From: Orbaceae bacterium lpD04
GTDB taxonomy: Bacteria > Pseudomonadota > Gammaproteobacteria > Enterobacterales > Orbaceae
NCBI GenBank assembly: GCA_036251935.1
Contig: CP133967.1
Span: forward strand, 1,311,488 to 1,375,487
DNA: 64,000 nucleotides
Reading direction: 5' to 3'
In this document: positions 49,363 through 58,393 of the stretch, one piece after another
Position numbering within the stretch: the first letter of the stretch is position 1
How the letters are laid out: each line of letters begins with the position of its first letter
The notes under the pieces: generated by a model
The model's input: only the letters and a program-made list of their open reading frames with translations
The model's database searches: none
Told to the model about the DNA's origin: nothing
Made by a program: the position numbers and the translations under genes

Positions 49363-49710
49363 ATGGCTAATGAAACGATTTTTAGTAAAATTATCCGCGG
49401 TGAAATTCCAGCTGATATTGTTTTCCAAGATGATTTGGTGACGGCTTTTCGTGATATTTCACCTCAAGCTCCAACGCATATCTTAATTATCCCAAATAAG
49501 CTGATCCCAACGGTTAATGATGTTACGGCTGACGATGAACAAGCTTTAGGGCGTTTATTTGTAGTTGCAGCCAAAATAGCTAAACAAGAAGGGATTGATG
49601 AGAGTGGTTATCGTTTAATAATGAACTGTAATAAAGATGCCGGACAAGATGTTTTTCATATCCATATGCATTTATTAGGCGGTAAACAATTGGGTCGATT
49701 AGTTAATTAA
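49363..49710 (+). CDS. hinT: HIT-domain purine nucleoside phosphoramidase
   Basis: Hydrolyses AMP-lysine and other nucleoside phosphoramidates. The His-triad is visible in HIHMHLLGG at the C-terminus. I start it at ATG 49363 (MANETIFSK), which follows AAAAGGA, giving 115 residues (E. coli 119); an ATG 24 bases upstream lacks a ribosome site. First gene of hinT-lpoB-nagZ-tyrR. Confidence 0.95.
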   Translation: MANETIFSKIIRGEIPADIVFQDDLVTAFRDISPQAPTHILIIPNKLIPTVNDVTADDEQALGRLFVVAAKIAKQEGIDESGYRLIMNCNKDAGQDVFHIHMHLLGGKQLGRLVN

Positions 49711-49738
49711 TTTAGCGATAAGTGACAGGGGATAATTT

Positions 49739-50314
49739 ATGAAATGTTATTTGCAGACAATAGCCATGACTATTGCTATAACTATTTTGGCTGGCTGTCA
49801 TCGACTTGAACCTAATAATAATCCTTCACCAACGCAGCAAGAAGCATTGAACGTTGTTGAGCATCCGCCTAAATTTATCACCACCGATTGGCAAACTATT
49901 TTATCGCCATTAATTGACGAGCTGCTGGAAACGATGGCAGTCAACGGTAATAATACCTTGCTAATTAGTGATGTTAATAATCGTAGTAATCAATATATTT
50001 CACCAACAGCCATTAATGATATTTTAGTAAAATTACTTAATCGACAAACGATTTTTCAAGTTATCGATAATAATATTGTTAATTTAGCTAAGCAGAATTT
50101 AGGTATTCCTAATGATGATGCGCTAGTTTCACGAGCTAAAATGGTTGCGCTAGCAAGAAAGGTGGATGCGGATTATGTGCTGTTTACAACAATTGATCAA
50201 GTTCCTAAGTTACCCGATACACCAGCAGAAGTATCGCTTGAATTAATTCTAACGAAAACCGGTGAAATTATTTGGCAATTTTCGTCAGATCAACTTGCCA
50301 CTAATCAAAATTAA
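49739..50314 (+). CDS. lpoB: Penicillin-binding protein activator LpoB
   Basis: Outer-membrane lipoprotein that activates PBP1b. Signal peptide and lipobox LAGC at residue 19, then a short linker and the LpoB globular domain (SDVNNRSNQYISPTAI, ADYVLFTTIDQV). It is 191 residues, somewhat shorter than E. coli LpoB (213), mainly through a shorter Pro-rich linker. Its place between hinT and nagZ matches E. coli and supports the call. Confidence 0.88.
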   Translation: MKCYLQTIAMTIAITILAGCHRLEPNNNPSPTQQEALNVVEHPPKFITTDWQTILSPLIDELLETMAVNGNNTLLISDVNNRSNQYISPTAINDILVKLLNRQTIFQVIDNNIVNLAKQNLGIPNDDALVSRAKMVALARKVDADYVLFTTIDQVPKLPDTPAEVSLELILTKTGEIIWQFSSDQLATNQN

Positions 50315-50329
50315 ACTATTGAGATCGTC

Positions 50330-51352
50330 ATGGGCCCATTAATGATTGATGTGCAGGGGTTAAGCCTTTGCGATGAAGATAAAAAATTACTGCAACATAA
50401 TGCAGTTGCTGGGGTGATTTTATTTGGACGAAATTACCAAAACCCAAATCAATTAACTACCTTAGTTAAAGAAATAAGAGCGGCATCATCAGAACGTTTA
50501 CTCATTAGTGTTGATCATGAAGGGGGCAGGGTTCAGCGTTTTAAAGAAGGCTTTACCCTCATTCCACCGGCACAAGCTTACGCGCAGTTAAGAGACATTA
50601 AGCAAGCCGCGCAACTTGCATTTGATGCGGGTTGGGTCCTTGCGATGGAACTCATTGCTTTTGATATTGATCTGAGTTTCGCGCCGGTTTTAGATTTAGG
50701 TCATAGTTGTTTGGCAATTGGATCTCGTTCATTTCATCAAGATAGTCAGATTGCGCAGGTTGTTGCTAGTGCAATGATTGATGGCATGCATAGTGCTGGC
50801 ATGAAAACAACGGGTAAACATTTTCCAGGTCATGGCGCTGTGCTCGCCGACTCTCACAAAGAAACGCCAATTGATAACCGAAGCCAGATTGAAATTCAGC
50901 AAGATATGAAAATTTTTGTTGAGTTAATCAAAGCGGGTAAACTTGATGCTATTATGCCTGCTCATGTTATTTATCTCGCTTTTGATGATAAGCCTGCAAG
51001 TGGTTCATCATTTTGGTTAAAAACGATACTCAAGCAGCAGCTTAATTTTAATGGCGTAATTTTTTCTGATGATTTATCGATGGAAGGCGCGGCATTTTTA
51101 GGTAATTATGAGCAAAGAGCAAGTGCTGCCTTTTATGCCGGATGTGATATTTTACTTGCATGTAATAATCGCCCAGGAACTCTTGCTATTTTAGAGAGCT
51201 TAGGGCATATCGTTAGTGATAAACCTAAAACATTACTCTGTGAAAATAAAGTCGATTATCAAACATTAATTGAAAGTGAAGAATGGCAATTGCGTAACAA
51301 AAAATTAAATCAATTGAACGAAGAGTGGCACACTCTTCAAACCAATAATTAG
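50330..51352 (+). CDS. nagZ: Beta-N-acetylhexosaminidase
   Basis: Family 3 glycosidase that removes GlcNAc from anhydro-muropeptides in cell-wall recycling. Motifs: SVDHEGGRVQR near residue 60, the catalytic-loop KHFPGHG near residue 163, and the nucleophile segment FSDDLSMEG near 246. Length 340 (E. coli 341). It follows lpoB after 15 bases; thiK, present between them in E. coli, is absent. Confidence 0.96.
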   Translation: MGPLMIDVQGLSLCDEDKKLLQHNAVAGVILFGRNYQNPNQLTTLVKEIRAASSERLLISVDHEGGRVQRFKEGFTLIPPAQAYAQLRDIKQAAQLAFDAGWVLAMELIAFDIDLSFAPVLDLGHSCLAIGSRSFHQDSQIAQVVASAMIDGMHSAGMKTTGKHFPGHGAVLADSHKETPIDNRSQIEIQQDMKIFVELIKAGKLDAIMPAHVIYLAFDDKPASGSSFWLKTILKQQLNFNGVIFSDDLSMEGAAFLGNYEQRASAAFYAGCDILLACNNRPGTLAILESLGHIVSDKPKTLLCENKVDYQTLIESEEWQLRNKKLNQLNEEWHTLQTNN

Positions 51353-51361
51353 AGTTATATT

Positions 51362-52636
51362 ATGACTGAAAATAATTATTCTCCAGTTGCAATCATTGAA
51401 ATTAGCCCAAAAGGGCAGCTATTGGCAATTAATAAAGCCGCTATAACGTTGTTATCGTTATCAGATGAGTTATTATTGCCGGCTAAGATGGCTAGTTATC
51501 ACTTTGATTATTATAAATTATTAAACCTTAATCCTAATGTGTCAATTTCAACCTTAGAAAGTACAACGATCATTGTTAATCAACAATATTATTTTTTGCA
51601 AATTTTTGATGATATTAATCGCTTGGTGTTAGTTATTCAGCCAATTGGCTATCTAAAACGCCGATTAGCACAAAGAGGCATCGCTAATCAGCAAGCATTT
51701 AATGTATTTTGTGCAAAAAGCGAGTCTATGCAAAAATTGCTTAAACAAGCAAAAGCCTTTGCCATGCAAAAAGAGCCATTATTGATTTCGGGCGCGACGG
51801 GAACAGGTAAAGATTTGCTGGCACTGGCGTGTCATCAGTATAGCGAAAGAGGTGATAAAGTTCTTCTTAGTTTAAATTGCGCAGCAATGCCAGATGAAGT
51901 AGTTGAAAGCGAGCTATATGGCCACGCAGCAGGGGCTTATCTTGGCGCGACAGATGGTAAAAAAGGTTTTTTTGAACAAGCAAATGGTGGTTCGGTATTA
52001 TTAGATGGTATTGATGAAATGTCATTTAGAATGCAAACGAAGCTAATTCGTTTTATTAATGATGGTTCATTTAGACGCGTTGGTGATGATAACGAGGTTA
52101 GTGTTGATGTTAGGGTTATTTGTATTACTAAAGCCGATCTTTTTTCTTTAGTTAAGCAAGGAAAGTTTCGGGAAGATCTCTACTATCGTTTAAATGTCTT
52201 ACCATTACATTTGCCATTACTCAATGAGCGAAAAGAAGATATTGTCGATTTAGCACATTATTTTATTAATGAGTTTGCAAATAAGCAAAGTATCGCTTCG
52301 CCCATTTTAACGTTAGACGCTCAAGTTATGTTACTTAGTTATAATTGGCCTGGAAATGTAAGAGAGCTTAAAAATGTGTTGTATTCTACGCTAGCTCAAT
52401 TAAATGGGCCAGAAATAACAGCAAAAGATATTGAGCTGCCAAATGTGCCTATTTCACCTTCACTTAATGATGATATTGATGGTAAAACATTAGATGAGAT
52501 GGCCAAGCAGTTTGAAAAAACAGTATTAATTCACTTGTATAAAAGTTACCCAAGTTCGCGTAAGTTGTCTAAACGATTAGGTATTTCGCACACAGCAGTT
52601 GCAAATAAGCTTAGAGAATATGGGATTGGGAAGTGA
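51362..52636 (+). CDS. tyrR: TyrR family transcriptional regulator lacking the ACT domain
   Basis: Regulator of aromatic amino acid synthesis and transport. It has an N-terminal PAS domain (to about residue 95), an AAA+ domain with Walker A GATGTGKD and Walker B-like LDGIDE, and a C-terminal helix-turn-helix (SSRKLSKRLGISHTAVANKL) typical of TyrR. The sigma-54 GAFTGA loop reads GAYLGA, as expected for a TyrR that does not use sigma-54. At 424 residues it lacks the ~75-residue ACT domain of E. coli TyrR (513). It is 9 bases after nagZ. Confidence 0.88.
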   Translation: MTENNYSPVAIIEISPKGQLLAINKAAITLLSLSDELLLPAKMASYHFDYYKLLNLNPNVSISTLESTTIIVNQQYYFLQIFDDINRLVLVIQPIGYLKRRLAQRGIANQQAFNVFCAKSESMQKLLKQAKAFAMQKEPLLISGATGTGKDLLALACHQYSERGDKVLLSLNCAAMPDEVVESELYGHAAGAYLGATDGKKGFFEQANGGSVLLDGIDEMSFRMQTKLIRFINDGSFRRVGDDNEVSVDVRVICITKADLFSLVKQGKFREDLYYRLNVLPLHLPLLNERKEDIVDLAHYFINEFANKQSIASPILTLDAQVMLLSYNWPGNVRELKNVLYSTLAQLNGPEITAKDIELPNVPISPSLNDDIDGKTLDEMAKQFEKTVLIHLYKSYPSSRKLSKRLGISHTAVANKLREYGIGK

Positions 52637-52645
52637 TAAAATAAT

Positions 52646-53692
52646 ATGAAAAAATTGCATAAAAAAATCAAATTATATTTAAGACAGTTTCGTTTATTTT
52701 TAGGTCGATTAATTTTAGATAAAAAACCATCAAGAAAATGGGATCAAAAGAATTTGTCAAATTGTAAAATACTATTCATTCGACATGATGGTAAGATTGG
52801 CGACTTTATTTTATCTTCTTTTGTTTATCGTGAAATAAAGAAACAATGTCCTAATATTCATATAGGTGTTGTTGCTGCATCTGAAACTGAAGCATTATTC
52901 CGTAGTGATCCTTATATTGATTCAATATATGTGGTACCTAAAAGAGCCTTAGTGCCATTTTGGCAAGTGGGCCGGCAGGTAGCTAAAGAAAATTATGATG
53001 TTATATTCGATCTAACTGAGGCACTTCGAAATCGAGACATCGTATTAATTCGAAGTGCTAACTCAGCAATTAATATCGGGTATAATCAAAGACACTTAAA
53101 ACTTTTCAATTTTAATGTTGCTGTTAATAATGAACATATAACGCTTGATTATGAAAAAGCGTTAATTATGTTAGGATTAAAAAATATAAATCGCTATTTC
53201 TCATTTCCAAATATACCAGTTAGAAATGAATTACGTGATTTTTGTCAAAAACATTTATCAAATAGCTATATTGCAATTAACTTTTTTGGGGCAGCAAAAC
53301 ATAGACAATTTTCATCAAAGCGACAACAAGAATGGTTGGCTAAATTAAAAGAAGCTTATCCTGATAAAACGATACTTGTTCTAACCTATCCCAAAGTAAC
53401 CCAAGAATTAAAATCATCCTTACCTAAGGACCAATATTTGATGTATGAAAATACTCAAACAATTTTTGACACAATTGAATTGATCCGTAATGCTTATAAG
53501 GTAATTACACCAGATACGTCAATCGTCCATATAGCTTCTGCATTTAATAAACCAATCATTGCATTTTATATGGCAGCTAATTCACCTATTCCATATAATA
53601 AGTGGATGCCAATGAATGCCGACAATGCTTCGATTTATTATTATCAGAATAATATCAATGAAATTCAACTAGAAACTATTAAATTAAATTAA
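52646..53692 (+). CDS. Glycosyltransferase family 9 (heptosyltransferase-like)
   Basis: A 348-residue GT9 enzyme. Family signatures: ILFIRHDGKIGDFILSS near residue 40, the NFFGAAKHRQFS phosphate-binding region, and TPDTSIVHIASAFNKP in the C-terminal domain. It probably adds heptose or another sugar to lipooligosaccharide. It starts 9 bases after tyrR, and its last 14 bases overlap the convergent GT2 gene. Confidence 0.87.
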   Translation: MKKLHKKIKLYLRQFRLFLGRLILDKKPSRKWDQKNLSNCKILFIRHDGKIGDFILSSFVYREIKKQCPNIHIGVVAASETEALFRSDPYIDSIYVVPKRALVPFWQVGRQVAKENYDVIFDLTEALRNRDIVLIRSANSAINIGYNQRHLKLFNFNVAVNNEHITLDYEKALIMLGLKNINRYFSFPNIPVRNELRDFCQKHLSNSYIAINFFGAAKHRQFSSKRQQEWLAKLKEAYPDKTILVLTYPKVTQELKSSLPKDQYLMYENTQTIFDTIELIRNAYKVITPDTSIVHIASAFNKPIIAFYMAANSPIPYNKWMPMNADNASIYYYQNNINEIQLETIKLN

Positions 53693-54665
53693 CTTTTTTA
53701 CGATGAATCACTTTTACGAGTGCCCAAAGGCATTTACTGCGAGACTCTATAATTATTCTTCTTATTCCAGCATACTTTCGAGGAATGTGAGAAAGTATAT
53801 TTGGCGAGTAAATTAGAAATTTATTATCAATTAAGCATTGCAGGTCTTGATTACGGCCTGCTAATAATAAAATCCAAAGTAATCTTAATTTATAATAGAC
53901 AATTTTAGCTTCAATAAGTGTAATTACTTCTTCTCTATCCTTATTTTGATAAGTGTTTTTGATTATGTTTTCGAGTTCCTCCCAAGCACTAAGATCATTA
54001 AAATAATCTTGTTTATTCCATGGTCGGTGCATAATTGAACCATCTCGGTGGGTATAGTTGTATAAATATTCTGGGACACTAAAGGCATCAGTCAAGCAAT
54101 ATAGTGTACAGATAAATACAATATCTTCACCTGTTTTAAGGTTTGTATTAAATCTTAGCTTTTTTTCATTTAGGAATGATTTTTTTATCAATAAGCAGCC
54201 AATATGTAGTAACGATTTTTGTATTAGGTAACCCTGTAAATTTGCTTGTTCACGAAAATCACTGATTCTCGGACGAATCCCTTTATTTGATAAATCAGCA
54301 TTACCACAATAAATTACATTACCTTTTGTTTGCTGTTGGCGGTCCATCATTTTGGTTAGAAAAGAGATATCCCATATATCATCACTATCAATAAACGTGA
54401 TAAATTCACCAACGGCGTGATTTATGCCGGTATTTCGGGCTGCTGAGATCCCTTGATTTGATTGCGAAAAAGTTTTTAGCCTAGGTTCATCTTTTTGTAT
54501 TTCTAATAATATTCTTTGAGTTTTATCGGTAGAACCATCATTAATAACAATAACCTCAATATTTGTGTAAGTTTGATTGAAGACAGACTCAAGAGTTTTT
54601 GCTAAATATTCTTCAGCATTATATGCGGGAATTATAATTGAAATAAGGTGGTTTAGATTGTTCAT
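53679..54665 (-). CDS. Glycosyltransferase family 2
   Basis: A 328-residue GT-A enzyme. SIIIPAYNAEEYLAKTLESV opens the nucleotide-sugar fold; VINDGSTDKT, GISAARNTG and the metal-binding FIDSDD (DxD) follow. It likely extends a surface oligosaccharide, alongside the convergent GT9 gene with which it overlaps by 14 bases. Acceptor and sugar are unknown. Confidence 0.88.
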   Translation of the reverse strand: MNNLNHLISIIIPAYNAEEYLAKTLESVFNQTYTNIEVIVINDGSTDKTQRILLEIQKDEPRLKTFSQSNQGISAARNTGINHAVGEFITFIDSDDIWDISFLTKMMDRQQQTKGNVIYCGNADLSNKGIRPRISDFREQANLQGYLIQKSLLHIGCLLIKKSFLNEKKLRFNTNLKTGEDIVFICTLYCLTDAFSVPEYLYNYTHRDGSIMHRPWNKQDYFNDLSAWEELENIIKNTYQNKDREEVITLIEAKIVYYKLRLLWILLLAGRNQDLQCLIDNKFLIYSPNILSHIPRKYAGIRRIIIESRSKCLWALVKVIHRKKVNLI

Positions 54666-54846
54666 AGACGTTAACTATTATTCAATATTCTTAATTTAGA
54701 ACCTATTTTAACTGATAGAGAGGTATGAATATAGATTAAATTGTTAATATTACATAATCATCGGAATAGTTTACTGCTATTATGATAAGAATTTAGTCAT
54801 TAGATAATTAATATTGATATATTCACTAAGAAAAATTCTAACATTC
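54666..54846. other. Intergenic upstream of the GT2 gene
   Basis: 181 AT-rich bases between the GT2 start and the tandem terminators. No gene seen; presumably contains the GT2 promoter. Confidence 0.4.
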
Positions 54847-54872
54847 AAAAAAAGGCCCAATAAACATTGGGC
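54847..54872 (-). terminator. Second of two tandem - strand terminators
   Basis: On the - strand: 7-base stem GCCCAAT / ATTGGGC with a 4-base loop, followed by a CC and seven Ts. Strong intrinsic terminator geometry. No annotated - strand gene lies upstream of it within the gap. Confidence 0.8.
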
Positions 54873-54881
54873 AATATGATG

Positions 54882-54906
54882 AAAAAAAAGGAATAGAATG
54901 TATTCC
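54882..54906 (-). terminator. First of two tandem - strand terminators
   Basis: On the - strand: 6-base stem GGAATA / TATTCC with a 5-base loop followed directly by eight Ts. It is 9 bases before the next terminator in the direction of - strand transcription. Confidence 0.8.
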
Positions 54907-55150
54907 AATTACGAGAATAGTGTAAATATCGTGTTAAAGATAATCGTTTTTATGTATGAATATGATAGGTTTAATAAAGAGCAACTTTTAAATGATTTTT
55001 GGGTCTAAATTTGATCTGCATCATTAAAATTTTGATTCGCAGATAAAATTAATACTATTTTTGATATCTTAGAGCCTAAAATTAGGTCTCTATTTTCTAT
55101 TTTAATAATAATCAGGCATAATAATATAATTAATTCGATAGTGTAGGTAT
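54907..55150 (-). ncRNA. Candidate small RNA ending at tandem terminators
   Basis: The two tandem - strand terminators at 54847-54906 have no upstream coding gene on that strand within the gap; yoaA at 55155 is on the + strand. A - strand transcript starting somewhere in 54950-55150 would therefore be noncoding. The exact start is not visible, and no known sRNA family is recognised. Inference from terminator geometry only. Confidence 0.35.
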
Positions 55151-55154
55151 ATTT

Positions 55155-57059
55155 GTGGTTGACGATTTTGCTCCTGATGGTTTGCTAGCTAAGGCAATAA
55201 AGGATTTTACGCCTAGAGACGCACAACAAAAAATGGCAGCAAAAATTAAGCAGGCCATTAATGATAGCCAGCCACTTGTCGTTGAAGCAGGAACCGGCAC
55301 CGGTAAAACATTTGCTTATTTAGTGCCAGCACTACGTAGCGGTAAAAAAGTCATCATTTCCACCGGATCTAAAAATCTTCAAGATCAGCTCTATAGTAAA
55401 GATTTACCTATTATAAAAAAAGCATTAGAGTTTTCAGGTAAAATTGCCTTATTAAAAGGGCGGTCTAATTATCTTTGTTTAGAAAGGCTTGCCAACAATA
55501 GTGGCGCTGGTGGTGAATTATCGAAAACAATGCAAGTCGATTTAACCCGCGTTAAGCAGTGGGCGATTAAAACTTTGGATGGTGATATCGGTCGGTGTTC
55601 ATTTGTTACTGAAAACAATCCTATATGGTCTATTTTAACAAGTACTAACGATAATTGTTTAGGCAGTGAGTGTCCGCAGTATGATGATTGCTACGTAGTT
55701 AAAGCGAGAAGGCGAGCACTTAATGCCGATGTTGTCGTTGTAAACCATCATTTATTTCTTGCTGACATTGTTGTTAAAGATACTGGATTTGGTGAGTTAA
55801 TTCCTCAAGCTGATGTCTTAATTTTTGATGAAGCGCATCAATTTCCTGATTTAGCGTGCCAATATTTTGGCCAACAATTAGATAGTCGTCAACTATTTGA
55901 TTTGGCAAAAGAAATATCGCTTTGCTATCATACCGAAGTTCGTGATGCTGCGCAGCTTCAAAAATGTGCAGATAAATTACTAAAATGTACTCAGGATCTA
56001 CGCATTGTAATTGGTAATATCAGCAGTAAAGGCAATTTACGCGACTTATTACATCATCAGTTAGTCAAAGCTGAAATTGATTATCTAAAAAATGCACTCA
56101 GCTTTTGTCAAGAAGTATTGCAATTACATATTGGCCGCTCATCAACTTTGGATAATTGCTTCGAACGTGTAAATCAATATCAAACATTATTGTTGCGTCT
56201 ATTAAATTTAACCGTGACAGGTTATAGCTATTGGTATGAATGCATTGGTAACCATTTTAGCTTAGCGGTAACACCATTGTCCATTGCAGATAAATTTACC
56301 CAGTTAATGGAAGAGAGAAAAGGCGCATGGATTTTTACTTCGGCAACGTTATCGGTAAATAATAATTTAGACTATTTTACTAAGCGACTTGGGCTTTCAG
56401 ATGCCGCATCTTTAATTTTAGAAAGCCCTTTTGATTATGCAAACCAAACTATTTTTTGTGTACCAAGGTATATTCCATCACCAAATGATAAAAATATTGC
56501 AAGTAAGTTAGTTGATATATTATTACCTATGATTGAAGCAAATAAAGGACGCTGTTTCTTTTTATGTACGTCATATATGATAATGAATGAATTGGCGAAG
56601 TTATTTAAGCAAAGAACATTATTGCCGGTATTGGTTCAAGGTGAAACGAGTAAAACAGAGTTACTTGAGCAGTTTATTGATAAAGGGAATGCCTTACTAG
56701 TTGCAACCAGTAGTTTTTGGGAAGGTATTGATATGCGAGGCGATATTTTATCTTGCGTTATTATCGATAAATTACCGTTTACCTCACCAGATGACCCATT
56801 AATGAAAGCAAGGATTGAGGACTGCTTATTGCAAGGTGGTGAACCATTTAATGATATACAAATTCCAGAGGCTGTCATTACTTTAAAACAAGGTGTAGGA
56901 AGATTAATTCGACATCATCAAGATAGAGGGGCGATTATTATTTGTGATAATCGATTAGTCATGAGATCTTATGGTTCAATATTTATTAATAGTTTACCAC
57001 CTTCACCAAGAACCCGAAGTATTGAAAGAGTTACTGATTTTCTTTTAACCAATCAATAA
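55155..57059 (+). CDS. yoaA: DinG-family ATP-dependent helicase YoaA
   Basis: XPD/DinG-like Fe-S helicase linked to replication-fork repair. It starts at GTG 55155 (VDDFAPDGLLAKAI, matching the E. coli N-terminus). Walker A is EAGTGTGKT near residue 43. Four Fe-S Cys lie in CLER, CSF/CLGSEC and YDDC. DEAH is IFDEAHQ near residue 225, and the C-terminal QGVGRLIRH is motif VI. Length 634 (E. coli 636). It is followed 27 bases later by tsaB. Confidence 0.94.
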   Translation: MVDDFAPDGLLAKAIKDFTPRDAQQKMAAKIKQAINDSQPLVVEAGTGTGKTFAYLVPALRSGKKVIISTGSKNLQDQLYSKDLPIIKKALEFSGKIALLKGRSNYLCLERLANNSGAGGELSKTMQVDLTRVKQWAIKTLDGDIGRCSFVTENNPIWSILTSTNDNCLGSECPQYDDCYVVKARRRALNADVVVVNHHLFLADIVVKDTGFGELIPQADVLIFDEAHQFPDLACQYFGQQLDSRQLFDLAKEISLCYHTEVRDAAQLQKCADKLLKCTQDLRIVIGNISSKGNLRDLLHHQLVKAEIDYLKNALSFCQEVLQLHIGRSSTLDNCFERVNQYQTLLLRLLNLTVTGYSYWYECIGNHFSLAVTPLSIADKFTQLMEERKGAWIFTSATLSVNNNLDYFTKRLGLSDAASLILESPFDYANQTIFCVPRYIPSPNDKNIASKLVDILLPMIEANKGRCFFLCTSYMIMNELAKLFKQRTLLPVLVQGETSKTELLEQFIDKGNALLVATSSFWEGIDMRGDILSCVIIDKLPFTSPDDPLMKARIEDCLLQGGEPFNDIQIPEAVITLKQGVGRLIRHHQDRGAIIICDNRLVMRSYGSIFINSLPPSPRTRSIERVTDFLLTNQ

Positions 57060-57086
57060 TCAAAAATTTTTTTAACGAGTAATACT

Positions 57087-57782
57087 ATGACCAATATATT
57101 AGCGATAGATACATCAACAGAGGCGTGTTCAGTTGCATTGATGTTTAATAATGAGTTGAGTAGTGATTTTGCTATATCTCAAAGAGATCACACCAAACAA
57201 ATATTACCGATGATTGATAATTTATTAAAGGCAGCCAATTGTCCTTTGTCACAAATTGATGCTATAGCTTTTGCTAAAGGTCCTGGTAGTTTTACTGGGG
57301 TTAGAATTGGTATTGGTATTGCCCAAGGGCTAGCCTTGGGGCTTGATAAACCGATGATTGGTGTATCGACATTAAAAGCACTTGCCCAAGGCGCCTATCG
57401 AGTAAAAGGTGCATCAAGAATTATTACGGCAATTGATGCTCGCATGGGGGAGGTCTATTTAGGTGCTTACCAAGTGACAGATGAGGGTAATGTGCAATTA
57501 ATGATGGAAGAGTGTGTTATTAAACCTGAACTCGTTTCGAATCATTTAGCCTCTTTTTCTTTTACAGAAAATATTACTTATTATGCCGGTACTGGTTGGA
57601 GTACTTATCCTGATATGATGATAGGTCTAAAAGATGGTGGAACCTTATTACCAAAGGCTGAGGATATGCTAATAATTGCAAAGCAAGAATACATAAATGG
57701 TAATTTGATTGCGGTACAAGATGTTGAGGCAGCCTATTTACGTAATGAAGTTACATGGAAAAAATTACCAGGAAGGGAATAA
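57087..57782 (+). CDS. tsaB: tRNA t6A synthesis protein TsaB
   Basis: Partner of TsaD in the threonylcarbamoyl-adenosine (t6A37) tRNA modification complex. N-terminal ASKHA-fold opening ILAIDTSTEACSVAL and the family segment GPGSFTGVRIGIG near residue 68 are present. Length 231, like E. coli TsaB. Sits behind yoaA as in enterobacteria and ends at a bidirectional terminator shared with grxA. Confidence 0.96.
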   Translation: MTNILAIDTSTEACSVALMFNNELSSDFAISQRDHTKQILPMIDNLLKAANCPLSQIDAIAFAKGPGSFTGVRIGIGIAQGLALGLDKPMIGVSTLKALAQGAYRVKGASRIITAIDARMGEVYLGAYQVTDEGNVQLMMEECVIKPELVSNHLASFSFTENITYYAGTGWSTYPDMMIGLKDGGTLLPKAEDMLIIAKQEYINGNLIAVQDVEAAYLRNEVTWKKLPGRE

Positions 57783-57806
57783 AAAAGGGAAAAATTTCCC
57801 TTTTTT
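57781..57806. terminator. Bidirectional terminator between tsaB and grxA
   Basis: 12-base perfect stem AAAAAAGGGAAA / TTTCCCTTTTTT with a 2-base centre, or a shorter stem with a larger loop. T-runs on both strands; it overlaps the tsaB stop. Confidence 0.9.
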
Positions 57807-57823
57807 AGTGAGAATAAAAACAA

Positions 57824-58096
57824 CTATTCTTGATCTTTAAATAAGCCTAAATTCTCTTTTGCATAAGCTTCAAAGTCAGTACATCCACCAATTGGTTTTT
57901 CATCAATAAAGATTTGGGGAACCGTTTCAACTGGTTTACCAACACTTTTAGATAAATCTTCTTTTGTGATCCCTTCAGCATGGATATCGACATAACGAAA
58001 AGAAAAATCATCTCTTTCATGTGATAATTTTTCAGCTAACTCTTTTGCTCTGACACAATATGGGCAACCAGGTCTCCCAAAAATGACTGCGTACAT
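57824..58096 (-). CDS. grxA: Glutaredoxin 1
   Basis: Glutathione-dependent dithiol oxidoreductase. Active site GCPYC; further matches are RDDFSFRYVDI, AEGITKEDL and KPVETVPQIFID, nearly as in E. coli GrxA. I start it at ATG 58096 (MYAVIFG), which follows GAGG, giving 90 residues (E. coli 85); a frame 30 bases longer is unlikely. Its upstream region has a long imperfect hairpin. Confidence 0.96.
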   Translation of the reverse strand: MYAVIFGRPGCPYCVRAKELAEKLSHERDDFSFRYVDIHAEGITKEDLSKSVGKPVETVPQIFIDEKPIGGCTDFEAYAKENLGLFKDQE

Positions 58097-58123
58097 TAAA
58101 CACCTCTTTATTTTAAATACTGC

Positions 58124-58173
58124 CAACTACTATACTTCACTTAAGAAAAAAGTGAAGCAGTTAATAGTGGTTG
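58124..58173. repeat. Long imperfect inverted repeat upstream of grxA
   Basis: Outer arms CAACTACTAT (58124-58133) and ATAGTGGTTG (58164-58173, one G-T pair), inner arms CTTCACTT (58135-58142) and AAGTGAAG (58150-58157). It starts 28 bases upstream of the grxA ATG, so it could be part of the grxA leader or an operator. It does not show the spacing of a standard OxyR site. Function unknown. Confidence 0.5.
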
Positions 58174-58393
58174 TTTAAATAGATATTGACTATTAATTGT
58201 AAATCGTGAGCTGCCGCAAGGTTATTATTTTAAGTGACAATAATGCGATTTAAAAGTTACATCTAACTTGTTATTTACTATTAAGTAAATTGAATAAACA
58301 ATTATTTATGTGAGTTTATATAAAATTCATAAGAATGAATGCTATTGCTTTATTAAAATGCTTTCATTAGTATAGCGACAAATTTAGCACTCT

